Origin: Leptospira fluminis
Lineage (GTDB): Bacteria > Spirochaetota > Leptospiria > Leptospirales > Leptospiraceae
Assembly: GCF_004771275.1 (NCBI RefSeq)
Contig: NZ_RQEV01000012.1
Location: forward strand, 1 to 64,000
Direction: 5' to 3'
DNA length: 64,000 bases
Part shown: positions 43,042 through 52,815 of the stretch, in pieces
Layout of the letters: the number at the start of each line of letters is the position of its first letter
Position numbering within the stretch: the stretch's first letter is position 1
Notes under the pieces: model-generated
What the model was told of the DNA's origin: nothing
Databases searched by the model: none
The model's input: the letters and a program-made list of their open reading frames with translations, nothing else
Made by a program: the position numbers and the translations under genes

Positions 43042-43998
43042 TCAATTTCCGGACGGACTTTTTCTTTGCAGAAAATTGCGGACTCGGTTTCGGTACTCGT
43101 TAGGATTCTTTTCCCAGACGGATCCATGTTCTCCCTTTTCCAAGAGCCAAACCGTCTTCGGCCCTTTGTATAGGGTCGCCAATTCTTCCGTGTGACGGTA
43201 AGGCACTATTTTATCCTCCTTGCTGTGAATAAAGAAAACGGGAATTTTTCCCGGCATGCGTAAGGAATTCGCGGGGCTGGAGATTCCGTCGAATTTGCCT
43301 CGAACCATAGAGACTTCCAACAGAAATTTTTTAAACCATTCCGGAATGAATTTGGGAGCGGAGGAAGTTTCCAAGATCAGACGTCTAAAATCGAACATCG
43401 GATTTTCCGCAATCACTCCGGAGAGTTCGGGCATCTCCGGTATTGCGGTTAATATGGAGGAAGCTCCCACGGAAGATCCGAGCGCATATACTTTGGAATA
43501 TTTGCGGGAAAGATAGAGATAGATTGAAATTACGTCTCTCGATTCCCTTTCGCCATAAGTCAATCCGGGCATAACGCAAGGGGCCTGTCCGTGACAACTT
43601 AAATCCACCGACAGGACGTCGAGATTCAAGTCGAGGAAAAAGCGAACGTATCGGGTCATTTCTCTTCGATCCGAGCCGCCTCCGTGAACGAATAGAATTA
43701 CTCCTTGCGGTTTCCCCCCTCCGTTTTCCGCGGTTCGAACGAACCAACCGGGGAGTTCGTATCCGTTTAAGGAAGGAAACGTACCTTCCTCGAATCGGAA
43801 CTCCCGAGTCTGAAGAAGATTTCCGCAACCTTTCCCCCAATGTTTTTCCGTTTCCGGATCGCAAACGGACCAATTTTTAGAAGCGTTCCTCCAAACCGGA
43901 AAAAGCAATTCGCTACTAGCCGACCAAACCGAAGCAAGTATACCTATGCAAATAAGGGATAGAACGAGGACGGAGATCCAAACCAAGCGGAACTTCAT
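43042..43998 (-). CDS. Alpha/beta hydrolase with N-terminal membrane anchor
   Basis: This 318-residue protein has a TM or uncleaved signal segment at about 5-25, the oxyanion motif ILFVHGGGSDRREM near 101, and a nucleophile elbow ALGSSVGASS with Ser176. The acid region is FFIHSKEDKIVPYRHTEEL and the catalytic His lies in EKGEHGSVWE. Two Cys in CDPETEKHWGKGC and SCHGQAPC could form disulfides in the periplasm. The substrate is unknown. It is the first gene of the hydrolase-DGPF-sigma cluster. The 320 bp upstream hold the repeat at 44190-44323. Confidence 0.85.
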   Translation of the reverse strand: MKFRLVWISVLVLSLICIGILASVWSASSELLFPVWRNASKNWSVCDPETEKHWGKGCGNLLQTREFRFEEGTFPSLNGYELPGWFVRTAENGGGKPQGVILFVHGGGSDRREMTRYVRFFLDLNLDVLSVDLSCHGQAPCVMPGLTYGERESRDVISIYLYLSRKYSKVYALGSSVGASSILTAIPEMPELSGVIAENPMFDFRRLILETSSAPKFIPEWFKKFLLEVSMVRGKFDGISSPANSLRMPGKIPVFFIHSKEDKIVPYRHTEELATLYKGPKTVWLLEKGEHGSVWEKNPNEYRNRVRNFLQRKSPSGN

Positions 43999-44189
43999 GA
44001 CCGTTTATCCTTGGAAGAGAACCGTAAATTTTTCATATTGTTACTCCTAGTTCGAAGAAGGAGCACAGATGTGCGCGGCCTTTCTCCGAGGGTTTTCCCG
44101 TATATCCACCGGAGGCGGAGAAACTGGACAAAAAGGAGAAAATTTTTGGAAAAAAGAAAGGGCGAATCGATCCGAATCGGGAATTTTAT
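43999..44189. other. Non-coding gap upstream of the hydrolase gene
   Basis: These 190 bases lie between repeat copy A and the leftward hydrolase gene and must hold its promoter. A GGAG-rich stretch with short inverted repeats (CTTTCTCCG / CGGAG) is visible near 44080-44125. No convincing -35/-10 pair or reading frame is seen. Confidence 0.4.
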
Positions 44190-44323
44190 TTGCAGGAGCT
44201 CCAACAAGAAAGAATTCCGAAAATCGCTTTACTAAATAGAAAATCCGTGATAGGCAATCGGCGTGGCGAGCGAATGCAGGTACCACCACACCGGCCCCCA
44301 CCCAGAGTAGGGTGGGGAACCTA
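44190..44323 (-). repeat. Composite interspersed repeat, copy A
   Basis: Read on the minus strand, this copy starts at the TAG stop of the upstream gene. Three bases later comes a 39-bp core (44279-44317) starting CCCCACCC and ending GGTGGTACC, with a CCCACCC / GGGTGGG hairpin. Then follows an AT-rich spacer and an imperfect palindrome around GGAGCTCC (44195-44202). The core matches copy B at 37 of 39 bases, and the core-to-palindrome distance is within one base of copy B. It fills much of the gap between two leftward genes. No coding function is supported. Confidence 0.75.
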
Positions 44324-44917
44324 AACCTTCTCAATCCTCAGACGCAGAGTCTCTTCCTTCCTTCGAATCTGGAGTTCAAAGTCCCGCTCTTTCGCCTTTA
44401 AGAAGTTTTTCGTAATATTCGTCCAAAAGTTCGATTTTGGGATTTTGCAATCCGGCGGCAGATTCCGAACGGATGCTTCATCCGCTTCGTATCGAAAGAA
44501 TTCCGTCTTTCCCGGTAGGATCGTTTTCTCGGGAATTTTCCACTCCTCTTCCAGGCAGGAAAGTCCGGAACTCGTGGAAATTTTGCCGATAAATTCGGTC
44601 TGCCGATCCGGATATCGGATTTCTTTTCCGGAAGAATTGGTCATAAAAAGGAAAAAAACGGGGACTTCCTTTCCGCCTTCTCGGTCCGCGGAGACGAGAA
44701 TGCGGATCTCCGAATCCTGTGTCGGCTTGGATTCCTTTCTGCCCGTAAAGGCGAGCGGGTTGATCAGTCTGGCAACCACCGCAAAAATGAATAAAAGCAG
44801 GATCAGATCCAGGAATAAAATGAATTTCGTCCTCGATCTTTCTTTTCCTTTTTTTTGGACCTGCTTCAAAAATTCCCGGAATTCTTCCGGAGAGCGGGAG
44901 TGATATCCTTTAGCCAT
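44321..44917 (-). CDS. Single-TM hypothetical protein
   Basis: This 198-residue protein has a basic N-terminal cytoplasmic segment (about 1-30), one TM at about 31-53 (KFILFLDLILLLFIFAVVAR) and an extracytoplasmic beta-rich domain of about 140 residues with one Cys pair (SCLEEEW and PPDCKIP). That domain resembles secreted accessory domains, but I recognise no family. It overlaps the NAD(P)HX repair gene by 8 bp, so it is co-translated with it. Its TAG stop is the left edge of repeat copy A. Confidence 0.7.
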   Translation of the reverse strand: MAKGYHSRSPEEFREFLKQVQKKGKERSRTKFILFLDLILLLFIFAVVARLINPLAFTGRKESKPTQDSEIRILVSADREGGKEVPVFFLFMTNSSGKEIRYPDRQTEFIGKISTSSGLSCLEEEWKIPEKTILPGKTEFFRYEADEASVRNLPPDCKIPKSNFWTNITKNFLKAKERDFELQIRRKEETLRLRIEKV

Positions 44918-46364
44918 GGAAAAGTACCTTACGGATATTTTTTCGAATTCTGCCGGCAGTCGGATGTCCTTCCGAGACTTCCGCAGCGGAAGCGAATAGG
45001 CTTAAGGAAAGTCTAACCGCTTCCGGTATATCATGCCCTCTAGACAGGAAGAATGCAAGCATTCCGACGAGCAGATCTCCGGTTCCCATCACCGCCAACC
45101 TCTCGTCTCGATGGGGCCAAAAATACGAATCTCCTTCCGGAGTGCATAGTACGGAAACGTCGCTTTTTAAAAGTACGTGGCAATTTCTTTCTCTTGCCCA
45201 TTGTGCCGCTTCCTTCTGTCCTTCCAAGACATGAGAACAGGCTCTTCCGACGACTTTAGACCATTCTCCTAAATGGGGAGTGAATAATATGTTCGGGCCC
45301 AATCTGGTACCGGAATAAGGCAGGATCGCTCCCGCATCCAAAATTACGGGAATTTTTTCCGGAAGTGGATGCGTCGGGCAATCTTCGAGGGAAAGTCCCG
45401 GACCCAGAGCGAACACTTTGGCTTTTCCGGCAAAGCCTCCGAGAAACGGATTCTCTCGAGCGGAAAAGGATTTTACCATTAGGGAAGAATCCTTTTTTAA
45501 AACTTTTTGAAGCGTAACGGAGGAAGGGGTTCGGATCAGGGAAATTCCGCCTCCCGCTTCATGGAACGTTAAGACGGAGGAGAGGATCGCTCCCGCCATC
45601 CCTTCCGAGCCTCCCAAAAAAACGGCCGAACCGTTGGAGTATTTGTGGGAATCCTTTTTTCGTTCGGTTCGTTTCCTAAGTTCCTTCTTACTCGCTCGGA
45701 CCAATACTTTCTGCTTCGTCGGGAATTCCTTTCGTAGAAAACCGATCGGATGAAAGGTCTTTTCTCTCGCGGGAGCGCCCAGAAATAGATTGGTTAATTT
45801 AGGCACTCCTATTTCGGCTAACGCATCGGAGGGAAATGGTTCGGGACTTCCCGGGTAAAATCCGGAAACAGTGTCCATGCTGAGTACGAAACATTCCGAG
45901 GAGGCGTCCGATTTTAACTTTCGGATTTCTTCTACGATTCTTGCGATTTCTTCGGAAAGAGGAGGATGAAAACCCGTGCCTAAAAGAGCGTCCACCACCA
46001 CTTCTTTCCGATTCCAAGTTTCGGCTCGAAACTCCTCTATAGGAAATAATTTCGCCCCGGAGCCGGAGCAGAGTTCCTTATAAAAAGAGGTTTCCTCGGA
46101 AAGGTTGCCGTTTTTATAATATACTCTGCAAGGGATTCCTTCCGCGGATAAAAAGTGGGCAAGGGCAAAGCCGTCCCCGCCGTTGTTTCCGGAGCCGCAA
46201 AGTAGGAGGGCCGACCCGGCTTTTTCGAATTTACTTTTCCAGGTTTGAAAGATCGAAATTGCCGCAAAACCCATGAGGAGTCTGGAAGCGGTCCCTCTCT
46301 CCGAGACGGAAAGTCTGTCCAACTCCCTGCTTTCCTCGTCCGTAAATAGGGATTCGCATTTCAT
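44910..46364 (-). CDS. nnrDE: Bifunctional NAD(P)HX epimerase / ADP-dependent dehydratase
   Basis: This 484-residue fusion repairs hydrated NAD(P)H. The N-terminal YjeF_N epimerase (about 1-215) shows LLLCGSGNNGGDGFALAHFL, and the acidic catalytic residue is in VVDALLGTGFHPPLSE. The C-terminal ribokinase-like dehydratase (about 225-484) shows VFLGGSEGMAGAILSSVLTF, NILFTPHLGEWSKVVG and the nucleotide motif LAVMGTGDLLVGMLAFFLSR with the catalytic Asp. This domain order and length match E. coli Nnr. It lies 6 bp after the lipoprotein gene. Confidence 0.93.
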   Translation of the reverse strand: MKCESLFTDEESRELDRLSVSERGTASRLLMGFAAISIFQTWKSKFEKAGSALLLCGSGNNGGDGFALAHFLSAEGIPCRVYYKNGNLSEETSFYKELCSGSGAKLFPIEEFRAETWNRKEVVVDALLGTGFHPPLSEEIARIVEEIRKLKSDASSECFVLSMDTVSGFYPGSPEPFPSDALAEIGVPKLTNLFLGAPAREKTFHPIGFLRKEFPTKQKVLVRASKKELRKRTERKKDSHKYSNGSAVFLGGSEGMAGAILSSVLTFHEAGGGISLIRTPSSVTLQKVLKKDSSLMVKSFSARENPFLGGFAGKAKVFALGPGLSLEDCPTHPLPEKIPVILDAGAILPYSGTRLGPNILFTPHLGEWSKVVGRACSHVLEGQKEAAQWARERNCHVLLKSDVSVLCTPEGDSYFWPHRDERLAVMGTGDLLVGMLAFFLSRGHDIPEAVRLSLSLFASAAEVSEGHPTAGRIRKNIRKVLFHG

Positions 46365-46370
46365 CCGTTC

Positions 46371-47525
46371 TTACTTCCATTTATGGATTTCTAAAAAGCC
46401 GGATCGGATTCTGACGGAGTAGATCTCGTCGTTCGCATCCATCCAAGTCTCTCTCCAGAGTCCTCTCGGAGGCGGATAATTCAGACGTATATTGTTGACA
46501 TGGTTTCCGTCGTCGTCGTGAACCTGGAGTCTCACCGAATTTCCTTCCTCCGCTTCTGTTTCCCAAACAAAGAAGTTATCGTCGTTTAGAACCCAATAAA
46601 GGGTTTCCGACGGATCTTGGATATCCTTGATAGGGAGGATTCTCTTGGTTTCCCAGTCGTAACGATAAATCTTTCTTCCCTTAAATCGACCTGATTTCGC
46701 TTCGTAAAAACTGAAGGAAGCGAGCGCATAATCCCCTTCGGAATGAGATAGGATCGTGTCTATGTACCAAGTGCTTCCATCGGAAGCGGAATGGACCATG
46801 TCTTTAAAGTCGCTCGAATCCAGTTTTCGTTTCACCTTTCCGTTCTCGTCAAAGACGGAAAGCCGCATTTCTCCGTTGGAACGATGAAAAACGAAGAGAA
46901 GATCGTTCTTTCCTGTTTCCATCCGCTCCACGTATCCGAAAGGAACAGAACCTCCGACTCCGTCCGAATAAATTGTCTGTACGAGTTTTCCCGAATCGTT
47001 GATTTTTAATATGACGGAAGGCAGAGCTTCTTCCGCATCCGTCCGAAACTCTCCTGATTTCTTCGTGAATATATTCTCGGGCGCTTTGTCCTGCTTTACG
47101 TCTTCCTTGGAAATTCTGGATTGAATAAAAACGTCTTCGCTAGAGGATACTGCGACGAGGCCGATTCTGCCTAATTTCACATTGTGGATTCTCAACTTTT
47201 CGACGCCCTTCTCTTTGGCATTGCCGATCAGGAATTTGAGTTCTCCTTCCGTATTGAAAACTTTGATCAGGGATTGTTCGAAGTCGGGAACATACATCAA
47301 TCCGGAGGCGATCGCAATCTGGTTCGGAATATTTGTAGGAACCCGATTGACTATATTCACTTGCAATTCCTTTAAATCTTTTCCGAGCTTGATCCTTCCG
47401 TATAGATAAGGATTGTAATCGTCCACCCGGAATTTGGAGCAGTCGAATGCGCAAAAAAGGACGGAAATCGAAAGGAAGGAAAGGAAATATCGGTTCTTTT
47501 TTTTGTTTTTGGAAAATTGGAGCAT
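46371..47525 (-). CDS. Leptospira lipoprotein, LIC_12708-like family
   Basis: From the ATG at 47525 this is a 384-residue exported protein with signal peptide core RYFLSFLSISVLFCAFDCSK, where the Cys after FD is the likely acylation site (a spirochaetal-style lipobox). The mature part consists of repeated beta-strand blades such as GLMYVPDFEQSLIKVFNTEG and LLFVFHRSNGEMRLSVFDEN, suggesting a beta-propeller of NHL type. It resembles the Leptospira family I recall as LIC_12708, which sits beside rimP-nusA in other species. The ligand is unknown. It is divergent from rimP. Confidence 0.78.
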   Translation of the reverse strand: MLQFSKNKKKNRYFLSFLSISVLFCAFDCSKFRVDDYNPYLYGRIKLGKDLKELQVNIVNRVPTNIPNQIAIASGLMYVPDFEQSLIKVFNTEGELKFLIGNAKEKGVEKLRIHNVKLGRIGLVAVSSSEDVFIQSRISKEDVKQDKAPENIFTKKSGEFRTDAEEALPSVILKINDSGKLVQTIYSDGVGGSVPFGYVERMETGKNDLLFVFHRSNGEMRLSVFDENGKVKRKLDSSDFKDMVHSASDGSTWYIDTILSHSEGDYALASFSFYEAKSGRFKGRKIYRYDWETKRILPIKDIQDPSETLYWVLNDDNFFVWETEAEEGNSVRLQVHDDDGNHVNNIRLNYPPPRGLWRETWMDANDEIYSVRIRSGFLEIHKWK

Positions 47526-47564
47526 AATTTGGGGCTGGCGGTCAAATACCGACAGCCGGAGCAT

Positions 47565-47911
47565 AGGTTATTCAAGATTCCAATTAAAAAAGGAAATTCT
47601 GTTTTTTCTGATTTTTTTTACGATTCTTTCGAAACGAAATTCGAAAATACCGACTTCGATTCCAGAATGCCGGATTCTCTCTCAATCGCGACCTGTTTTG
47701 TTGGAAGAAAACCGCTCCGCTTCCCGCAGCGTACCCCCTAAAATTTACTTTACACTAGGGCTTGGCCCAAATACTTTGAAAGGATATCGGGAACCAACCC
47801 ATAGTTTGGGTTATACAAATCGAAATTCGGCTTCAGAAAACCGGGTTTCGGTGGTAGACATTCCGCCTAGGGCGGGAGAGGCGGTTCAGAGACTCTCTGT
47901 AAGGCCGGCAC
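47565..47911 (+). promoter_or_regulatory. Upstream region and leader of the rimP-nusA-infB operon
   Basis: These 347 non-coding bases separate the lipoprotein gene from rimP. A possible promoter is TTTACA (47749-47754) with AATACT (47770-47775), spacing only 15 bp. Two hairpins are stacked directly before the ribosome site: CCGCCT / AGGCGG (47863-47884) and CAGAG / CTCTG (47887-47899), followed by AAGG at 47901-47904. An AACCCA / TGGGTT hairpin lies near 47797-47815. A structured leader is plausible for this operon. Function is inference. Confidence 0.4.
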
Positions 47912-48403
<492 letters not shown>

Positions 48404-48405
48404 TT

Positions 48406-49776
48406 ATGGCAGTAAAGAAGAAAGAATCCGAAGGCAATCTGTTGGAGGCGATCCAGCAATTTTGCGCCGATAAGTCCCTGGACCGGGAAGCGGTTATGGG
48501 AGTCATACGGGACTCTTTGATTACGGCCTACAAAAAGAAGTCCGGGCTGGACGGATTGGATGATAGCGAAAACCCGATCAAGGTGGAATTTGCTTCCAAT
48601 AACTCCAATAACGACGGGGATAACGTAGTCATAGTGGTTCCGCGCAAGGTAGTCGATACTCTTCCCAAAGACGGTTTGGAAATCTCCGTCGACGACGCCA
48701 AATCCTCTCATCCGGATGCGGAAATCGGTCAAGTATTAGAATTTAAAGAAAAGCCAATGGAGCTTTCCAGGATCATTTCCAGCCAAGCCAAGCAGATGGT
48801 TTTCCAGCGCCTTCGGGACATGGAAAAAGAACTGCTTTACGAAGAATACAAGGCGAAAGAAGGGGAGTTGACCCACGGTTATTTCCAGCGCTGGAAAAAG
48901 GACGCCATGTCCGTAGACTTGGGGAAAGTCGAAGGGATTATGCCCAAAAGAGAGCAGAATCCGGGAGAAAAATACCATAGTGGGGATAGGCTGAAAGCGA
49001 TCATCCAAAGAGTAGAACTCAGGCCTCGGGAACCGATCCCCGTGATCACCCTTTCTAGAGCCTCGGCCGATTTTGTTAAGAAATTATTTGAAATGGAAAT
49101 TCCTGAGATCTACGACGGGCTTGTCGAGATCGTGAACGTGGCCAGGCAACCGTCCATTCGCACCAAGGTAGTGGTTCATGCGACCCGAGGGGATATCGAT
49201 CCCGTAGGTGCATGCGTTGGGATGAAAGGAGTCCGGATCCAGTCCATAGTGCGGGAACTCGGAAACGAGAGAATCGATATTGTCCAATATTCCAATGACC
49301 CTGCGGAATTCATCGCGAACGCGATTTCTCCCGCCAAGCCTTTCGACGTGAAAGTAGATACCCAAGGAAGAGAAGCCATGGTGATCGTTCCGGAGGAACA
49401 ACTTTCCTTAGCGATAGGAATCAATGGATCGAATGTGAAGCTAGCTTCTCAACTGACCGGATACAGGATCGACATCAAAACCATCGCGCAGTACAACGAG
49501 GAGTTTTCGTCTCCGGAAGCCCGCGAACGACTGGAAAAATTGTTCAGTCCTCCCGTGGAAGAGGAGGAAGATGACGGTGCTACTCCGTTGGAGGATTTGC
49601 CGGGGCTGTCTGCCCGCTTGATCGGGCTCTTGCGGAGTGCCGGAATCAAGGACGTAGAGGCGTTAATCGAGATCAGCCAGGATGATTTGGCAAAACTTCC
49701 AGGCATCGGTCCGACCACCGCGACTCAAATTCTCAAGATTTTGGCCGAATCAGTGGAGTGGGTGGAAGAGAGTTGA
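48406..49776 (+). CDS. nusA: Transcription termination/antitermination factor NusA
   Basis: This protein of about 456 residues has an N-terminal RNAP-binding domain (about 1-130), an S1 domain (about 135-200, VDLGKVEGIMPKREQNPGEK), two KH domains (about 225-345, with DPVGACVGMKGVRIQSIVRE and LAIGINGSNVKLASQLTGYR) and a short acidic linker. A C-terminal helix-hairpin-helix unit (LPGLSARLIGLLRSAGIKDV, LAKLPGIGPTTATQILKIL) ends the protein. NusA controls pausing, termination and antitermination. The ATG at 48406 is preferred to a TTG two codons earlier. Confidence 0.97.
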   Translation: MAVKKKESEGNLLEAIQQFCADKSLDREAVMGVIRDSLITAYKKKSGLDGLDDSENPIKVEFASNNSNNDGDNVVIVVPRKVVDTLPKDGLEISVDDAKSSHPDAEIGQVLEFKEKPMELSRIISSQAKQMVFQRLRDMEKELLYEEYKAKEGELTHGYFQRWKKDAMSVDLGKVEGIMPKREQNPGEKYHSGDRLKAIIQRVELRPREPIPVITLSRASADFVKKLFEMEIPEIYDGLVEIVNVARQPSIRTKVVVHATRGDIDPVGACVGMKGVRIQSIVRELGNERIDIVQYSNDPAEFIANAISPAKPFDVKVDTQGREAMVIVPEEQLSLAIGINGSNVKLASQLTGYRIDIKTIAQYNEEFSSPEARERLEKLFSPPVEEEEDDGATPLEDLPGLSARLIGLLRSAGIKDVEALIEISQDDLAKLPGIGPTTATQILKILAESVEWVEES

Positions 49777-49841
49777 TCTCTTTTCGATTGCCGTAAGTCT
49801 GTAAGGAACCGTAGGGCACCTGTAGAAGACCAGGAAATTAT

Positions 49842-52448
49842 ATGGAAGATAAGAATAAGACAATCAAGGAAAAGCTCCAGGGTTCTGGTGACGCCGGCAA
49901 GAAGAAGAAACTGGTGATTAAGAAGAAGTCGGAAGAAAAGACTTCTTCTCCTTCCCCGGCTAGAAAAGAAGCCGCAAGCGAATCTCCGGTGAACCAGAGA
50001 CAATCCTCAAATCCGAACTCAGGCGCGACCTCCCATCCTCGGCAGCAGCAAGTACCTTCTTCTCCGAAGGAGTCGCAGCATTCGGAACCGAGGCAGGAAC
50101 GACAGGATTTTCCTCCGTCTAAAACTTCTTCCTCCCCAGCAGGAGATCATTCCGGTGGCAGATCTCCTTTCCAAAAAGAAGACAATAATATCATCGTTTC
50201 CCGCCCGAACCAAAGGCAAACCTATACGGGCCCGAATAGTCGGGATTCTTCCTCCGATACTTCTGGCGGCGGCTACCGTGGAGGGTACCAGGGTGGTGGA
50301 GGCCAAGGCGGCGGTTATCGCGGTCCCGGAGGCGGTCAGGGAGGCCAAGGCGGTGGCTATCGTGGAGGTCCCGGTGGCGGCGGCCAAGGCGGCGGTTATC
50401 GCGGTCCCGGAGGCGGTCAAGGTGGTGGCTATCGCGGAGGTCCCGGAGGTGGAGGCCAAGGTGGCGGTTATCGTGGTCCCGGAGGCGGTCAAGGTGGTCC
50501 CGGCGGACCAGGTGTAGCCGGTCCTCCCGGAGGAGAAGGCAGGGGAGTCCTCGGTCCTTCCAATAAAAAACGCAGCGGCGGAGATAAGGAAAAGTCAGGA
50601 AGATCGGAAGCGTCTTTCGGCACGGAAAATTCCAAATTCTTTAAGCAAACCTTTCGCAAGCAGAAGGGAGGCGGTCCGACCGGCGTTTCCGTTCCTAAGG
50701 AAATTACTTTATTAGAAAATGTTCAAGTTGGCGAACTCGCCAAGAAAATGAACCTGAAACCCGGAGACGTCATCGGAAAGCTCATGAAAATGGGTATGAT
50801 GGTCACGATCAACAATATCATCGATGCGGAGACGGCTTCTATTCTTGCGGACGAATACGGATGCAAAGTCAAGGTCGTTTCCCTCTATGAAGAAACTTTG
50901 ATCGGAGAGGAAAAAGATAATCCTGAAGATTATATCCACAGACCTCCAGTCGTTACGATCATGGGACACGTAGACCATGGTAAGACGAAGTTGTTGGATA
51001 CGATACGTAAGTCTTCCGTAATCGATACGGAATCGGGTGGAATCACCCAGCATATCGGCGCCTATCAGGTGAAAACCGCAAGAGGCGAGATCACTTTCTT
51101 GGATACTCCGGGTCACGAGGCTTTTACTTCGATGAGGGCCCGAGGCGCGAAAGTAACGGATATCGTAATCCTGGTTGTTGCGGCCGACGACGGAGTCATG
51201 CCCCAAACTTTGGAGGCGGTTTCCCACGCTAAGGATGCTAAGGTTCCGATCATCGTCGCCATCAACAAAGTGGATCTTCCTGCGGCCAACCCGGATAAAA
51301 TCATGCAGGAATTGGCCAATCATGGACTCCAAGCGGAGGATTGGGGCGGAGACACGATGTATTGCAAGATTTCCGCAAAGGAAAACATCGGGATCGACAA
51401 ACTCTTGGACGCTGTGCTCTTGCAGGCCGAAGTATTGGATTTGAAAGCCAATCCGAAACGCAGAGCGAAGGGAACCATCGTGGAAGCGAAATTGGATCCG
51501 GGTAGAGGAGCCGTCGCCACGGTTCTGATCCAAAACGGAACCTTGCATATCGGAGATCCTTTCGTCGCGGGAGTGTTCTCCGGTCGCGTTCGTGCGATGT
51601 ACGACGATTACGGTCATCTCATCAAGGAAGCGGGACCCGCTTTTCCGGTTCAGGTGACCGGTTTGGACGGAGTTCCCGACGCGGGAGCGCCTTTCGATGC
51701 GATGGAGGACGAAAAGGAAGCCAGAAATATTTCCCAACACAGAATCGAGTTCGAGCGGATCGGAAACGCCGGTGCCGCCGGATCGAAAGTGACTTTGGAA
51801 AATATGAACGAGTTCATCAAGCAAGGCGCTTTGAAAGAACTCAAGGTGATCATCAAGGCGGACGTTCGAGGATCTGCGGAAGCGATCAAGGAAGCCTTGG
51901 AAAAACTCTCCACTCCGGACGTAAAACTGAACGTCATCCAATCCGGTGCCGGTGCGATCGTGGATATGGACGTGATGCTCGCTTCGGCTTCGAATGCGAT
52001 CATCGTCGGTTTCCATGTCAGAGCGAATCCGAAGACCATCGCCTTGGCGGAAAAAGAGGGAGTACAGATCAAATACTACAGCATCATTTATCAGGTTGTA
52101 GATGAGATCAAAATGGCCATGGAAGGACTTCTCGAACCCGAAAAGATCGAGGAAGTCATCGGGACCGCCGAAATCCGGGAGATCTTCAAGGTTTCCAAAA
52201 TCGGAAATATCGCCGGTTGTATGGTCACGACAGGAAAGATTACGAAAGCTTCCGGAATCCGCGTGATCAGCGACGGAGTCATCGTATTCGACGGAAAACT
52301 CAAATCCTTAAGACGGTTCAAGGACGAGGTAAACGAAGTCGTGAACAATTTCGAATGCGGTATTCAAGTGGACGGCTTTAATGATTTTAAAGTCGGGGAT
52401 ACGATCGAAGCATACACGGTAACGGTGATCAAGCGGAAGCTAGACTGA
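49842..52448 (+). CDS. infB: Translation initiation factor IF-2
   Basis: This 868-residue GTPase delivers fMet-tRNA to the 30S subunit. A charged disordered N terminus (1-140) is followed by a Gly/Arg/Tyr-rich repetitive linker (about 140-232) and an IF2_N module (about 288-340). The G domain has GHVDHGKT at 375-382, [19 protein letters not shown] and [15 protein letters not shown]. Domains II-IV follow, including the fMet-tRNA-binding C terminus. The linker is built of near-identical DNA units. The gene is downstream of nusA with a 65-bp gap. Confidence 0.97.
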   Translation: MEDKNKTIKEKLQGSGDAGKKKKLVIKKKSEEKTSSPSPARKEAASESPVNQRQSSNPNSGATSHPRQQQVPSSPKESQHSEPRQERQDFPPSKTSSSPAGDHSGGRSPFQKEDNNIIVSRPNQRQTYTGPNSRDSSSDTSGGGYRGGYQGGGGQGGGYRGPGGGQGGQGGGYRGGPGGGGQGGGYRGPGGGQGGGYRGGPGGGGQGGGYRGPGGGQGGPGGPGVAGPPGGEGRGVLGPSNKKRSGGDKEKSGRSEASFGTENSKFFKQTFRKQKGGGPTGVSVPKEITLLENVQVGELAKKMNLKPGDVIGKLMKMGMMVTINNIIDAETASILADEYGCKVKVVSLYEETLIGEEKDNPEDYIHRPPVVTIMGHVDHGKTKLLDTIRKSSVIDTESGGITQHIGAYQVKTARGEITFLDTPGHEAFTSMRARGAKVTDIVILVVAADDGVMPQTLEAVSHAKDAKVPIIVAINKVDLPAANPDKIMQELANHGLQAEDWGGDTMYCKISAKENIGIDKLLDAVLLQAEVLDLKANPKRRAKGTIVEAKLDPGRGAVATVLIQNGTLHIGDPFVAGVFSGRVRAMYDDYGHLIKEAGPAFPVQVTGLDGVPDAGAPFDAMEDEKEARNISQHRIEFERIGNAGAAGSKVTLENMNEFIKQGALKELKVIIKADVRGSAEAIKEALEKLSTPDVKLNVIQSGAGAIVDMDVMLASASNAIIVGFHVRANPKTIALAEKEGVQIKYYSIIYQVVDEIKMAMEGLLEPEKIEEVIGTAEIREIFKVSKIGNIAGCMVTTGKITKASGIRVISDGVIVFDGKLKSLRRFKDEVNEVVNNFECGIQVDGFNDFKVGDTIEAYTVTVIKRKLD
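50265..50540 (+). repeat. In-frame Gly-rich tandem repeats inside infB
   Basis: About 275 bp consist of in-frame direct repeats encoding alternating [11 protein letters not shown] and [13 protein letters not shown] units (roughly seven to eight YRG units). Units differ mainly at third codon positions. Such arrays can gain or lose units by slippage or recombination without breaking the frame. Confidence 0.85.
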
Positions 52449-52461
52449 AAGGCGGTTATCT

Positions 52462-52815
52462 TTGAGTCCGATCCGCAAAAGAAAAATCGAAGCGGAGACG
52501 GTCCGAACCGTCGCCATGATGATTTTGACGGGTAAGGTCAAGGATCCTAGGGTTCATATGGTTTCCGTCCATCGTTCGGAACTTTCCGAAGACGCAAGGT
52601 TTCTGAACGTATATGTCACTTCCATCGTTACTGACAAGAAAAAGGAAAAATTGCTCGCAGGCTTGAACAGCGCTGCGGGTAAATTTGCCGCCACTCTTTC
52701 TACGAAACTGAATCTGCGGGTAACTCCTAAGATCCATTTCGTTTGGGATGAAGAATATATCCAGGGTTTAGATGAATCCCTTCGACTTACGAGAAAACCC
52801 ACAAATCCGGACTGA
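52462..52815 (+). CDS. rbfA: Ribosome-binding factor A
   Basis: This 117-residue single KH-like domain protein acts in 16S rRNA 5'-end maturation and cold adaptation. It begins SPIRKRKIEAETVRTVAMMI and contains KVKDPRVHMVSVHRSELSED, ARFLNVYVTS and LRVTPKIHFVWDEEYIQGLD, all typical. The start is TTG with AAAGGCGG before it. It overlaps truB by 44 bp. Confidence 0.95.
   Translation: MSPIRKRKIEAETVRTVAMMILTGKVKDPRVHMVSVHRSELSEDARFLNVYVTSIVTDKKKEKLLAGLNSAAGKFAATLSTKLNLRVTPKIHFVWDEEYIQGLDESLRLTRKPTNPD

Noticed and set aside
44047..44334. Minus-strand open frame of 95 codons across repeat copy A
   Set aside because: It runs through the non-coding repeat and overlaps the end of the 198-residue gene. 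Its translation is repeat-derived (FFLVGAPA-type) with no ribosome site.
50019..50492. Thr/Ala-rich antisense frame in the infB repeat
   Set aside because: It is the reverse of Gly-rich repeats, low complexity with no independent support.
50265..50540. infB repeat array considered as a CRISPR-like or intergenic repeat
   Set aside because: The units are in frame, without spacers, and encode a Gly-rich linker within IF-2.
50712..52016. 434-codon open frame antisense to infB
   Set aside because: It is a shadow of the strongly biased infB codons, rich in Arg, His and Asp. infB is certain on the other strand.
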